Source: Stygiolobus caldivivus (GTDB taxonomy: Archaea; Thermoproteota; Thermoprotei_A; Sulfolobales; Sulfolobaceae). Taken from it: a stretch of 64,000 nt of DNA. Under the pieces are notes generated by a model that was not told where the DNA came from, searched no databases, and was given only the letters and a program-made list of their open reading frames with translations. Numbering within the stretch: position 1 is the stretch's first letter; every line of letters starts with the position of its first letter. Location of the stretch: NCBI RefSeq assembly GCF_019704315.1, contig NZ_AP024597.1, positions 1,302,001-1,366,000 on the forward strand, given 5' to 3'. Below, in pieces: positions 37,464-46,328 of this stretch. Both the position numbers and the translations under genes were made by a program.

Positions 37464-38136
37464 CTTTTGGGACTTGAAGTACCTTACGGCTCTTTTATAC
37501 TCCTATTTGCCTAACCATGTTGAGCTTATAACTATTAAGTACATTTAGCGATATTAATACGTGCTACGTGCAAAAACGTGAGGTGATAAATAAATAGCTT
37601 AATTTATAAAATTGGGGGTTAAGGGGGCGAAAAGCCCCACTCTTGAGGGTGGAGATGTACAGTCCCCTTATAGAGAGTTTGTACACTACTTTGCCGAGGT
37701 GCCTTTCGCTGATGCTAATGACGCTACCCCATATCTCGGTTGAGGGCTTAATCAGGCTGCAGGAGGAGAGGAACCATTACTCTTCTTCTATCCTGAGGTA
37801 CTAGACGTTGTGAGAGAGAGCCCCTCTCTTTTTGGGGCGATCCTCTGAGCCACCGACTGCCTGCCAAATATAGCCCCGAACAAGTGGCGGGGACAGTGAA
37901 CCCTCTGGAGGAGCCCTTTCAGGTCGTGGAGGGGAGTCAACAAGAACCGTTCTATGTTAAATGTATTATCTGTCCACAAATATACTTATTGAACAGAGAA
38001 AAATTACGGTTCACAAAGGAGGCGAGAAAGGCCCCCATCCCTCTAGCGATTTTAAAGAGAGACCCCTTATCACGGCTTAAGCACCACAAAGGGGACTTTA
38101 TAGCAGTGTTACGATACCGCCGTCGTAATACTGCTG
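37464..38136. other. Gene-poor stretch with short frame and hairpin
   Basis: A short hairpin (GGGGCGAAAAGCCCC, 37624-37638) precedes a 51-codon frame starting with GTG 37649 and ending at 37804. The frame reads like the beginning of a larger protein (LIESLYTTLPRCLSLMLM) that stops early. I could not assign it; a truncated transposase is possible. Confidence 0.3.
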
Positions 38137-38469
38137 AAGGGGGGTGTTCTCAAACAGTCATCAAATTCGAAAAGTATTTGTAAAAATATTAGAGTATTTA
38201 TAAAAATTATTTTTACTATCTTGAACTATTGAAAAGACCTAGAATTGTAAAGGGAAAATATTGTTTTTTAAAACATTATATGTATAAAGGTTGTGATGTC
38301 CTCGTAGGTAGGTCTAAAAAGCACAAGTTATTTACCCTTGTGTTTCCTTGAGAGAGGCTACACCCTTAAATGAGTTCATTTGAAGACGATTAAACACACT
38401 GCGTTAATTTGATATAATATTACAAATAATTTTCGAATTTCATGACTGCATGAGAACAGTCCCCCCTTC
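38137..38469 (+). mobile_element. MITE derived from the IS1-family element
   Basis: About 330 bp flanked by the IS termini (GGTGTTCTCAAACAGTCAT left, ATGACTGCATGAGAACAGT right, in inverted orientation). The left 190 bp match the IS 5' end, including the TATTAGAGTATTTATAAAAA block. The right part matches the IS 3' end (TTTGATATAATATTACAAA). The transposase middle is missing, so it is an internal deletion derivative that transposase from an intact copy could move. The inverted repeat seems to extend out through GAAGGGGGG on both sides. Confidence 0.8.
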
Positions 38470-38517
38470 CCCAATGAGCGGAAAAGCTTAATTTTACACC
38501 GGCTTACCAAAATACCG

Positions 38518-39648
38518 ATGAAGAAAAACTTCCTGTTGGCATCATGGCTTTTCGGCCTCGGGAACAGCTTTTCTGCCCCCTTACTCGGGCTTTACATATA
38601 CATAAACTCATCCATAGTATACACCATCGATTTCCTCCTGGTCAGTTCCGTGTTTATCCTGACGGGCTACATCGTCGTCGGGTACTTGTCGTCGGTGTGG
38701 AAGAGGTCTACGACCTACTACGTCACCGGGGCGGCACTTTATATCGTCTTCTACTTGACCTTGTTCTCCCTGGGTAAGTCGGCCCCCGAGTACCTAGCCC
38801 TCATAGGCCCCCTTTACGGTATCGCGCAAGGGTTCTACTGGTCCGGGTGGGACGTGGTGTTTTACAACACACCTAAGAAGCTCAACTTTTTCAACAAGTC
38901 CTCTTATTTGGGGTTCATAACGGGGCTAGTGTCACCGGGCGTTTACGGTGGGATACTCTCGGTCTTACACGACTCCGGGTACGGGGTGTTATTCCTACTC
39001 ACCACCTTATTACTGTTATTGAGTATGGCCTTTGTGGAGGACATACCCATTGACTCGGTCAGGCTCAGCCTGAGGAACGCCGTAAAGGTCCTTAACGACA
39101 ACAGGGCGTATAAGGAGACCATGGTAGCACTGGCGGTAATAAGCGGGGTCAACTACGTTATGGGAAGCCTGAACGTGGTCCTGCTATACAGCGTTTCCAA
39201 GTCCTATTTCGACTTTACCTTATTAAATTACGTGTTGACGTCCGCCTCGATACTCTCCGTGTACGTGCTCAGGGACAGGCTGGTGGACAAGGTAAAGCAC
39301 TACAAACTGGTACTCGTCTCGTCGGTAATACTCGTCCTCTCGGGCCCCTCTGTACTGCTGGGGGAACCGATAATATACTTGTTGGTATTTAACGTAACGA
39401 GCCCGTTAATTTACCCCGTTATTGACGTGGTCAACTGGAACAATATGGACAAGAGGTTCCTGATGGACTACTTAGTGAACAGGCAAATACTCCTGAACAC
39501 GGGGAGGATATTGTCATCGTTATCGGAGGCCTTTATCACTGGGCTCTCCCCTAACGAGGGGGTGATATGGCTATTGCCCTTAGTCTTGATCGCTTCCTTG
39601 ATCTTCGCTAAGGCTAACTCTAAAAAGCAGGTGGCCTTAGAAGGGTAG
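38518..39648 (+). CDS. MFS-type transporter
   Basis: The 376-residue product is an integral membrane protein with about 11-12 hydrophobic helices in two halves. A basic loop (SVWKRSTTYY) follows the second helix, as in major facilitator proteins, and an amphipathic linker lies between the halves (VRLSLRNAVKVLNDNRAYKE). It is a little short for the superfamily. No substrate motif was seen. A TATA-like element (GCTTAATTTTA, about 38487-38497) predicts a leaderless start. It is a single gene next to a MITE. Confidence 0.75.
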   Translation: MKKNFLLASWLFGLGNSFSAPLLGLYIYINSSIVYTIDFLLVSSVFILTGYIVVGYLSSVWKRSTTYYVTGAALYIVFYLTLFSLGKSAPEYLALIGPLYGIAQGFYWSGWDVVFYNTPKKLNFFNKSSYLGFITGLVSPGVYGGILSVLHDSGYGVLFLLTTLLLLLSMAFVEDIPIDSVRLSLRNAVKVLNDNRAYKETMVALAVISGVNYVMGSLNVVLLYSVSKSYFDFTLLNYVLTSASILSVYVLRDRLVDKVKHYKLVLVSSVILVLSGPSVLLGEPIIYLLVFNVTSPLIYPVIDVVNWNNMDKRFLMDYLVNRQILLNTGRILSSLSEAFITGLSPNEGVIWLLPLVLIASLIFAKANSKKQVALEG

Positions 39649-40203
39649 ACACCGCGTGTTAGTCCTACAACAAGGTATAGTGGGTCGGGACATTTTCAGT
39701 CACTATATACCGGTTGACGGGTGAATGACGTTTAGCGTGACAAGGACGCGTGCTAGCGGGTATTACCTTGTGTCCGTATTAATTTTGTACTTTATTTTAA
39801 ACGCCTGAAAACCCGGGTTTCAATAGCGGGTTTATGTAATATTGACCTAATTGGTGAAATCTCGTTGACTCGGGAGTACGTAAAACGTTACACGGATTAC
39901 TTCATATCCCGTGAGAGCGTGTACGTTTCTAAGCTGTGAGAGAGCGGACGACGGATTATCTGATGTGAAATTATGAAAAAGTGTTAAATTTAGCCTTGTT
40001 TATCTTCAGGTCTATTAACCACTGATAAGGAGTGTTACAGTTTTGACTTTTATTTGCTTTCCTCGTATAGTCAGACGTTATAACCACATACATTTGGCAC
40101 TGAAGATGAAATCGTTGATCGAGCGAAAAGTAAAACTGCGAAGTGGTCAAGGGTCACCGAATGGGCCTCAACGCATATAAGCCCCGACGTCAAATAAAGG
40201 TAT
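39649..40203. other. Non-coding stretch
   Basis: No gene or repeat recognised. A TATA-like CATATAAG at about 40173-40180 lies 25-30 nt before the next ATG. Confidence 0.4.
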
Positions 40204-40668
40204 ATGGGCGAGAGGGTTTTCAAGCCCCTTAAGGGCAGTGAGGAGAGTGATGGGGAAGCTACCAGAGCTGGATTGCCCCTGAAGGTAGAGGGACGAGGTG
40301 AGTTTATAATACTCAGACTAAACGAGGGGGAGCCTGAGCACTGGGCACACTTTGAAGGCGAAGTAGTAATAACTTTCGACAAATACTACAAACCGCTAAA
40401 AGTCGAAATAGAGGTAAAAGACACAATGGACAGCGAAAAAGCCTTGCCAGACATAAAGGGTTATTTTACTTCCGACACCCCCTTTATTGAAATAGATTTA
40501 GTAAAAGACGGCGAGCCTGAGCACTGGGCACACTTTGAAGGCGAAGTAGTAATAACTTTCGACAAATACTACAAACCGCTAAAAGTCGAAATAGAGGTAA
40601 AAGACACAATGGACAGCGAAAAAGTGCTACGAGATGCTGGTCTTCTCCCCCCACGTCGAGAAGCATAA
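40204..40668 (+). CDS. Duplicated small acidic-domain protein, DUF2283-like antitoxin candidate
   Basis: The 154-residue product contains the same domain twice: EPEHWAHFEGEVVITFDKYY followed by KPLKVEIEVKDTMDSEK. The DNA behind it is also repeated: 40330-40441 and 40513-40624 are identical over 112 bp with a period of 183 bp (61 codons), so the duplication is recent or kept identical by conversion. The VVITFDKYYKPLKVEIEVKD part resembles DUF2283-type beta proteins, some of which are antitoxins. The next frame overlaps its end by 35 nt in a different frame. Confidence 0.6.
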   Translation: MGERVFKPLKGSEESDGEATRAGLPLKVEGRGEFIILRLNEGEPEHWAHFEGEVVITFDKYYKPLKVEIEVKDTMDSEKALPDIKGYFTSDTPFIEIDLVKDGEPEHWAHFEGEVVITFDKYYKPLKVEIEVKDTMDSEKVLRDAGLLPPRREA

Positions 40669-40939
40669 GGGTGACATAAAGAAATACTTAAACAAGCTTA
40701 ACTGTGACGTAGACCCGTTTAGTAGGGAAGTAATGTCGTTCCTAGAGAACCTGAAGGGTACCCCTCAAGTACCGAACAAATTGCTAGGAGAGGTAGAGAG
40801 GTGGAGGGTGATACTGCACTTTACCCCTTGTGCGAAGATAAGGTTCGTAATAGCGAGGAGAGGAGGCGAACTGGTCTTGGTCACTGCCCACCCCGACCCC
40901 GACGCGGAAAATTACGTAGAATTTACCGGGCAGGGCTAG
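40634..40939 (+). CDS. Small protein, DUF4258-like toxin candidate
   Basis: The 101-residue product starts inside the previous gene in another frame. Its outline (FSPHVEKHKGDIKKYL at the start, then WRVILHFTPCAKIRFVIARRGGELVLVTAHPD) resembles the RelE-like DUF4258 group with a final VTAHPD strand. DUF4258 proteins are found as toxins next to DUF2283 antitoxins. The overlap with the upstream gene supports a toxin-antitoxin pair, but the family call is tentative. Confidence 0.45.
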   Translation: MLVFSPHVEKHKGDIKKYLNKLNCDVDPFSREVMSFLENLKGTPQVPNKLLGEVERWRVILHFTPCAKIRFVIARRGGELVLVTAHPDPDAENYVEFTGQG

Positions 40940-41239
40940 CGTGCACCGTATGGTCTCACGCTACACTAGACCGGGCCGGAGACGGGGAAACCGCTTATTA
41001 CCTTGTTTTACCTAAAACCCTTAAGCCTCACGTACTATCAGTACACATTTAATGCGGTGACCTCACCATGGCTAGCTGAGGACACAAAAGTACCTTAAAA
41101 GGCCCCTGATACCCGTCATCAGTAAACCACGTCGAGGTAGAGAGTACAGTCACAAAAGTGCCTTAATAGCCCCTATACGCTCATTTTCTCGTCGTCGATT
41201 AATTATACCTTAAGTATTTTTTATTCAATTTATCTTGTT
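40940..41239. other. Non-coding stretch
   Basis: Nothing recognised apart from A/T-rich DNA near 41195-41235. Confidence 0.35.
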
Positions 41240-41318
41240 CACTATACTGCATAAGTTTTACGGTAAAGTTATGCACTATACTGCATAAGCTTATAAAAAA
41301 CGACGGGAATTATACAAT
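41240..41318 (+). promoter_or_regulatory. Direct-repeat operator and promoter
   Basis: The 16-bp sequence CACTATACTGCATAAG occurs at 41240-41255 and 41274-41289. The second copy runs into the TATA box (CTTATAAAAA, 41288-41297), which is about 26 nt before the ATG at 41319. A protein bound there would block TBP, so the repeats are a likely repressor operator. Confidence 0.55.
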
Positions 41319-42551
41319 ATGAATGAAATAAAACAGGTGCTACTGGACCAGAAAGTGAGGTTAGAGAGAAAATTGGAAAAAGAGAGGGTTATAGAGAGGG
41401 ACGTCCCGGACTTAAAAAAGTACCTTTCGCGACCTAACGTCTTAGCAATATTGGGGGTGAGGAGGAGCGGTAAATCCACATTAGCGGAAACCCTATTAAG
41501 GGGAGAAAACTTCGGGTACATAAACTTTGACGACGATAGGTTAGCGTGGGTAAAAGTCGAGGACTTACACAAGTTGGAAAAGGCCGTCTACGAGTTGTTC
41601 GGCGAAGTGGAGTACTTCCTCTTTGACGAAATCCACAACGTGAACGGCTGGGAACTTTTCGTAAGCAGGTTAAGGGAAGAGGGTAAAAAAGTAGTCATAA
41701 CTGGGAGTAATTCTAAAATGCTTTCCGGCGAGCTTGCCACTGCGTTGACCGGGAGGCACACCGACTTCACGTTATTCCCCTTCTCTTTTTCAGAATACCT
41801 CAGGTTTAAGGGGGTCAGGGTCGAAAAAGTAAAGGACACGTACACTACCCCGTCGGAAGGTGTGGTCAAAAGGGAACTGGAAAACTATATCAGGGAAGGG
41901 GGTTTCCCGGAAGTGTTGAAGATCTCCGAAGACTTCATTTTCACGATATTTTCGGACATAGTTTATAAGGACGTCGTACAGAGGTTAAAAATAAAGAGGG
42001 TCGAGTCGTTCAAGTCGTTTACCGTCAACGTTTTAAAATACTTCTCTAACGAAGTCTCTCTGTCCAAGTTGTCAAAAACGCTTAAGCTAAGCAACAACAC
42101 TGTCGAAGAGTGGTTCAACGGCCTCATAAACGCTTACGTGATAATAACCTCTGAAAGGTTCACGAGTAAGCCGAGAGAGGGGATGACGTCACAGAAAAAA
42201 GTTTACGTGATAGACCCGGGCTTCATAACTTCGATCGCCTTAGACAGCTCTAAAGGCAGGGTAATGGAAAACTTGGTCGCGTTACAGTTGTCCAGGGTGG
42301 GGGAGAAACTGTTTTACTTGAAAGGGGACAATTACGAAATAGACTTCATGGTAAACGGTAAGGCGATCCAGGTGACTTACGCTTCAGGGAAGGACGAAAT
42401 ACCTAAGAGGGAGGTCGAGGGGTTGGAAAAGGTCAAGGCGGGTAAAAAAGTAGTCATAACCTGGGACTATGAGGACGAAGTGAGGGGGATAAAATTTATA
42501 CCGTTATGGAAATTTTTACTAAATACGCGGGAGTATTTGAGCGTCGGTTGA
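41319..42551 (+). CDS. AAA_14 / DUF4143 ATPase
   Basis: The 410-residue product belongs to the prokaryotic AAA_14-DUF4143 family. Walker A is ILGVRRSGKST (about residues 46-56), Walker B is YFLFDEIHNVNGWE and sensor 1 is VVITGSNS. A winged-helix part follows (LSKLSKTLKLSNNTVEEWFNGL), then a restriction-endonuclease-like C-terminal DUF4143 fold (NYEIDFMVNGKAIQVTYA, with Glu, Asp and Gln in the pattern of the nuclease core). Such proteins are common in archaea and often occur in accessory regions; their role is not established. The promoter carries the direct repeat described at 41240. Confidence 0.85.
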   Translation: MNEIKQVLLDQKVRLERKLEKERVIERDVPDLKKYLSRPNVLAILGVRRSGKSTLAETLLRGENFGYINFDDDRLAWVKVEDLHKLEKAVYELFGEVEYFLFDEIHNVNGWELFVSRLREEGKKVVITGSNSKMLSGELATALTGRHTDFTLFPFSFSEYLRFKGVRVEKVKDTYTTPSEGVVKRELENYIREGGFPEVLKISEDFIFTIFSDIVYKDVVQRLKIKRVESFKSFTVNVLKYFSNEVSLSKLSKTLKLSNNTVEEWFNGLINAYVIITSERFTSKPREGMTSQKKVYVIDPGFITSIALDSSKGRVMENLVALQLSRVGEKLFYLKGDNYEIDFMVNGKAIQVTYASGKDEIPKREVEGLEKVKAGKKVVITWDYEDEVRGIKFIPLWKFLLNTREYLSVG

Positions 42552-42744
42552 CCGCGCCTTCGAGAATTACGGCATACAAAAGGGTAGGGAGGTGGTGTAC
42601 CTAAGTCGGCCTTCTCTTAAGGGCTAGACCGAACGGGCTTACGCCAAAAACAGCATTTACAGAAAAAACGTAATACTCTGGGTTACCCCTAGACATTTAC
42701 GTGAACGCTTATTCTCCTTAATTACGTCAGGTGCCCAAGGGCTC
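42552..42744. other. Non-coding stretch
   Basis: Nothing recognised up to the start of the 200-bp inverted repeat. Confidence 0.35.
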
Positions 42745-42944
42745 TTTTGTCCCTACACCTTCATCTCAACCGTTTACCGGTCTTGACCGGTGTGGGGCTT
42801 AGCCCTCGACCACACAGCTGTAACGGGTCACGGGGCTCCCCTGAGCCCGACGAGGTTACCTACATCCCACGACAGCCCTTTTTTGAAACGGAGTGAGGGG
42901 TTCGCTGAGAGGCCTAACTTAACAGACATAAAAAGCCTTATTAG
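42745..42944 (+). repeat. 200-bp inverted repeat, left copy
   Basis: This segment is repeated in inverted orientation at 48380-48580 with roughly 85 percent identity by eye. Well-conserved blocks are CGTTTACCGGTCTTGACCGG, GGCTTAGCCCTCGACCACAC and GACATAAAAAGCCTTATTAG. One frame of both copies ends in NLTDIKSLI. It may be a decayed gene, a non-coding element or an unrecognised mobile element. Confidence 0.75.
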
Positions 42945-43045
42945 AAAAAGGGTTGAGCCCAATCCCCTTGTCGTAGAGAGTATAACAGCCCTAACTATTT
43001 AGTAAAAACACGTCGACGTAAGGGCCTTTACGTAAAATGTCATTT

Positions 43046-43759
43046 TTAAAAAGTCCGGGGCACGAAACGTGTAAGCCCGAACACTGAGCTTACCGCTCCT
43101 CTGTGGGGCTCCCTCTCTATGAAGAACGTCTCGTAGTCGGTCTCAAAGAACCGCTTAATATAATCGGGGGTGAGGTATTTAAACTGGGACGCGTGTCTCC
43201 TCATTGCTTCGAGCTTCACCTGCTTGTACTCCCTCACGTCCACCTTAACTACCTTATCCTTAGGGTAAAGTAAAATCATTGTATACTTTATTAGGTCTAT
43301 GAGGCCCCTCGACGGCTCAGGTACCCAGTTGAGGTAACTGAGCTCGGTAGCTGCAAGCCCGCTCTCCCTGAGGGCTGACTTGGTTATATACCCCCCGGAC
43401 CAGTGATCCGGGTGGGCGTCTAACACTGAGGGGTAGATCACGACCTCAGGCCTCACCTCGTCCAACAGAGTCAATAGCTTTCTCGAAGCTTCCCATAAGA
43501 ACGACTTCAAATTGCCGTCGGGGTAACCGAAGAAAAACGCCCTCTCCCTATTTACCCCCAGGACTTCCAGACCGGCCAACGCTTCACTTTTCCTGACCTC
43601 AGCTAACTTTTTCCCCCTCTCCTCGGGGTAGGGCGAACCCGCACTACCGTCTGTCAAATAGACTATAAACACCTCATGCCGTCTGGCGAGACTTGCCAAG
43701 GTGCCCCCCGCGTTATCACACTCGTCGTCCGGGTGGGGCGAGACGTAGAGTACCCTCAC
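43046..43759 (-). CDS. PIG-L (LmbE-like) deacetylase
   Basis: The 237-residue product has the PIG-L zinc site: SPHPDDECDNAGG near residues 8-20 (His-Pro-Asp-Asp), and DAHPDHWSGG around residue 115. Family members remove acetyl groups from N-acetylglucosamine derivatives, including diacetylchitobiose in archaea. It is transcribed divergently from the GH116 gene at 43811 across 51 bp that must hold both promoters. Location beside GH116 genes, some of which act on N-acetylglucosaminides, suggests work on amino sugars. Confidence 0.88.
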   Translation of the reverse strand: MRVLYVSPHPDDECDNAGGTLASLARRHEVFIVYLTDGSAGSPYPEERGKKLAEVRKSEALAGLEVLGVNRERAFFFGYPDGNLKSFLWEASRKLLTLLDEVRPEVVIYPSVLDAHPDHWSGGYITKSALRESGLAATELSYLNWVPEPSRGLIDLIKYTMILLYPKDKVVKVDVREYKQVKLEAMRRHASQFKYLTPDYIKRFFETDYETFFIEREPHRGAVSSVFGLTRFVPRTF

Positions 43760-43810
43760 CGACTATCCCAAATTTTAAATATAGACTCTAACAAAAATAA
43801 ATTATACGCT

Positions 43811-45877
43811 ATGGTCTCACTGAAATCGGAAGGGGTAGAAGTAGGTGTCCCTTTGGGCGGTATAGGTGCAGGGAAGGTAGAGATAAGCAATAAAGGTAAA
43901 ATGATCAACCTGACTGTGGCTAATAACTGGTCGTCCCCCATAAAGGAAATGATGGGTTACCACGTCTTCATATTACCCGACGACTCTGAGCCTTTCTTCC
44001 TCCAGAGCGAACTGATCTTCCTCGACTTGAACAAGTTAGCTATACCGCTGGAGTATGAGGGCTTATACCCTTTCGCCTTCATCAAGGGGTCTAAAAATAA
44101 CGTTAAAGCGGAACTAGAAGCTTTTTCCGCACTAATACCGGGGGACCTGACCGACTCCGCCCTCCCAGCGATAGGGGTCTCGGTCAGGGTCAGCGGGAGT
44201 AAGTCGGGGCTGATAGCCTTGTCCGTGTCCAACATAACCGGTATAAGTAAAATAGGCAGGTATAATGAGGCGCTCAAGAACGGTATCAGGATGAGGAACT
44301 CCAAAGCCAACGACTTAGACCCCTATAACGGGGAAACCGTGTTAATTTCCCCTTCCCCTAAAATTATCGTAAAACAGTATAACTTCCACGTGAACAGGGG
44401 CTTGGAGAAGACCCTGAACTTACACAGGCTAATTGAAAACGAGGCACCTTGGAGGGAATTAATAGAACGTAAAGTCCCGGACTCAGACGAAGGGGAGTCC
44501 TCCGGGACGTACTATTGGCCTGCGGGGATGTTGGTGAGCGAGTACTCCGAAAACACGGAAACCCGTTTCGTCTTCGCGTGGTACTTTAACAAGCCTTGGG
44601 TATATTACCCCTATAAACACTACTACTCCAACTATTTCTCGAGCGCGAAGGAAGTAGCCGATTTCTTCCTCGACAACTTCGACAGGCTGAGGGATGGGAC
44701 TAGGAGGTGGCAGGAAGACCTCATAGACCCGTCGCTCCCTCACTGGTTAAGGGACGCAGTAATAAACAGTACTTATATACTGTCCTCCAGTACGTGGCTG
44801 GACGAGAAAGGCAGGTTCGGTATACTGGAGGGGACACAAGTTGGGCCCATGCTCTCTACCATAGGCGGTGTGTGTTATGAGACCGGGTCGTTGCCTGTGG
44901 TCATCATGTTCCCGGAACTGGAGAGGTCTACAATAAAGCAGTTCATAGCTAACATGAGGGATGACGGATATATCCCCCACGACTTGGGTACTTACTCCCT
45001 CGATATGCCTTCAGACGGCACCACGGCACCGCCTAAGTGGAAGGACACTAACACCACTTTCGTACTCCTCGTGTATAGGTATTATTTGAGGACCGGGGAC
45101 CTCGACTTTTTGAGGACCGTTTACCCTTACCTGCGAAAGGCGATGGAGTGGATAATATCTAAGGACAGGGACGGGGACGGTCTACCGGAAGACGAGGGGT
45201 CGACAGACCAGGGGTTTGACTGTGTACCTATAGAGGGCGTATGTAGCTATATCTCGTCAGTTTACATAGCATCACTGGAAGCCATGGTAAAGGTGAGCGA
45301 GATTTTAGGGGACAAAGAGTCGCTCTCCTATTACTCCGGTAAGTTGGAAAAAGCGAGGGAGTCTTTCCTGAAACTATATGACGGTAAAAAATTCGTCCCT
45401 TGGACAGGTAAGCCGGACCACCATAACGCGGTATTTTCCCCGCAGGTATTCGGAGAGTGGTGGGCCCACCTGCTAGGTCTAGAGGACATAGTAGATAGGG
45501 AGAAGGTGAGCAGTGCTTTGGACGAGATATATAGGGTGAACGGTCACGCTTCTAAGTACTGCACTCCCAATATAGCTAAGGAGGGCGAAAAACTGGACGA
45601 CTTGGACTCCCAGCTAACTTCTTCTTGGCCCAGGCTGGTCTTCTCTAACTCCGCGTTAGGGCTCTGGTTGGGTAAGGAGGAGTGGTTGGAGATAGCTAAA
45701 AAGGAGTGGGACAACTTGGTAAGTAAAGGGCTAATGTGGAACCAGCCTTCATTAATACACGGACACGACGGGGAGCCCGACAGGCCCTTCTTAGACCACT
45801 ACATAGGCAGTGCGGCACCGTGGTCGTTTACATATAAATACGCCTTAAAGAAGGTGTTAGAGAAGAGTAAGAAATAA
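43811..45877 (+). CDS. GH116 glycosidase (paralogue 1)
   Basis: I start at ATG 43811, just after a TATA-like TTTTAAATAT (about 43770-43779); a longer frame would overlap the PIG-L gene. The 688-residue product is a GH116 enzyme (formerly DUF608, related to GBA2 and to SSO1353). The N-terminal beta domain opens with GVPLGGIGAGKVEIS. The catalytic domain has GRFGILEGTQ, whose Glu fits the nucleophile, WKDTNTTFVLLVYRYYLRTGD, and DQGFDC, whose last Asp fits the acid/base of the DQxYDxW motif. It has no signal peptide, so it is intracellular. Known relatives are beta-glucosidases, beta-xylosidases or N-acetylglucosaminidases. Confidence 0.88.
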   Translation: MVSLKSEGVEVGVPLGGIGAGKVEISNKGKMINLTVANNWSSPIKEMMGYHVFILPDDSEPFFLQSELIFLDLNKLAIPLEYEGLYPFAFIKGSKNNVKAELEAFSALIPGDLTDSALPAIGVSVRVSGSKSGLIALSVSNITGISKIGRYNEALKNGIRMRNSKANDLDPYNGETVLISPSPKIIVKQYNFHVNRGLEKTLNLHRLIENEAPWRELIERKVPDSDEGESSGTYYWPAGMLVSEYSENTETRFVFAWYFNKPWVYYPYKHYYSNYFSSAKEVADFFLDNFDRLRDGTRRWQEDLIDPSLPHWLRDAVINSTYILSSSTWLDEKGRFGILEGTQVGPMLSTIGGVCYETGSLPVVIMFPELERSTIKQFIANMRDDGYIPHDLGTYSLDMPSDGTTAPPKWKDTNTTFVLLVYRYYLRTGDLDFLRTVYPYLRKAMEWIISKDRDGDGLPEDEGSTDQGFDCVPIEGVCSYISSVYIASLEAMVKVSEILGDKESLSYYSGKLEKARESFLKLYDGKKFVPWTGKPDHHNAVFSPQVFGEWWAHLLGLEDIVDREKVSSALDEIYRVNGHASKYCTPNIAKEGEKLDDLDSQLTSSWPRLVFSNSALGLWLGKEEWLEIAKKEWDNLVSKGLMWNQPSLIHGHDGEPDRPFLDHYIGSAAPWSFTYKYALKKVLEKSKK

Positions 45878-46328
45878 CCGCGAGTGGGGTAGTTTAAGCG
45901 ACTTTCGGGAGACCCCTTTGCCTTAACGGGACTGTATGTTAAAAGTTAGTGCTATGAGCTAAAAAAACGAGGGAGCTAATAGGACGGCAGTAAGGACATT
46001 AGGGCGGCTAATGTGCTTGCCGCAAATTGAAATATTTGCCGTCGAATTAGTTAGTAAGTAAATGGTAAAGCGTGTGTGGAGCCGTGGATACTTCACGCGT
46101 CCTTTGGTAATTGTTGTATTTTCTTCATAATTAGTACAATTCAGTGCCAATAAACTCGTGGATCTAAATTAAGTTATTGACCCGTCACCTTTTTTGTACC
46201 ACGTATTAGTACTGCATCGTGTATATTTTTTATGATTGTTATCATAACCTCACTTCATCTACATAAACTCTACCTATACCATAGAGTGAAAAAGCCGTGA
46301 AGGGCCCTACCCACTATGTCACCTACGT
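45878..46328. other. Non-coding stretch between converging genes
   Basis: The intergenic DNA between two convergent GH116 genes has no supported gene. Around 46190-46310 there is weak similarity to 54835-54930 (GTATTAGTAC followed later by GCCGTGAA and GGCCCT), possibly a degenerate repeat. Confidence 0.35.

Noticed and set aside
43676-43810. 45-codon N-terminal extension of GH116 paralogue 1
   Set aside because: It would overlap the divergent PIG-L gene; family members start close to the GVPLGGIG motif, as from ATG 43811.
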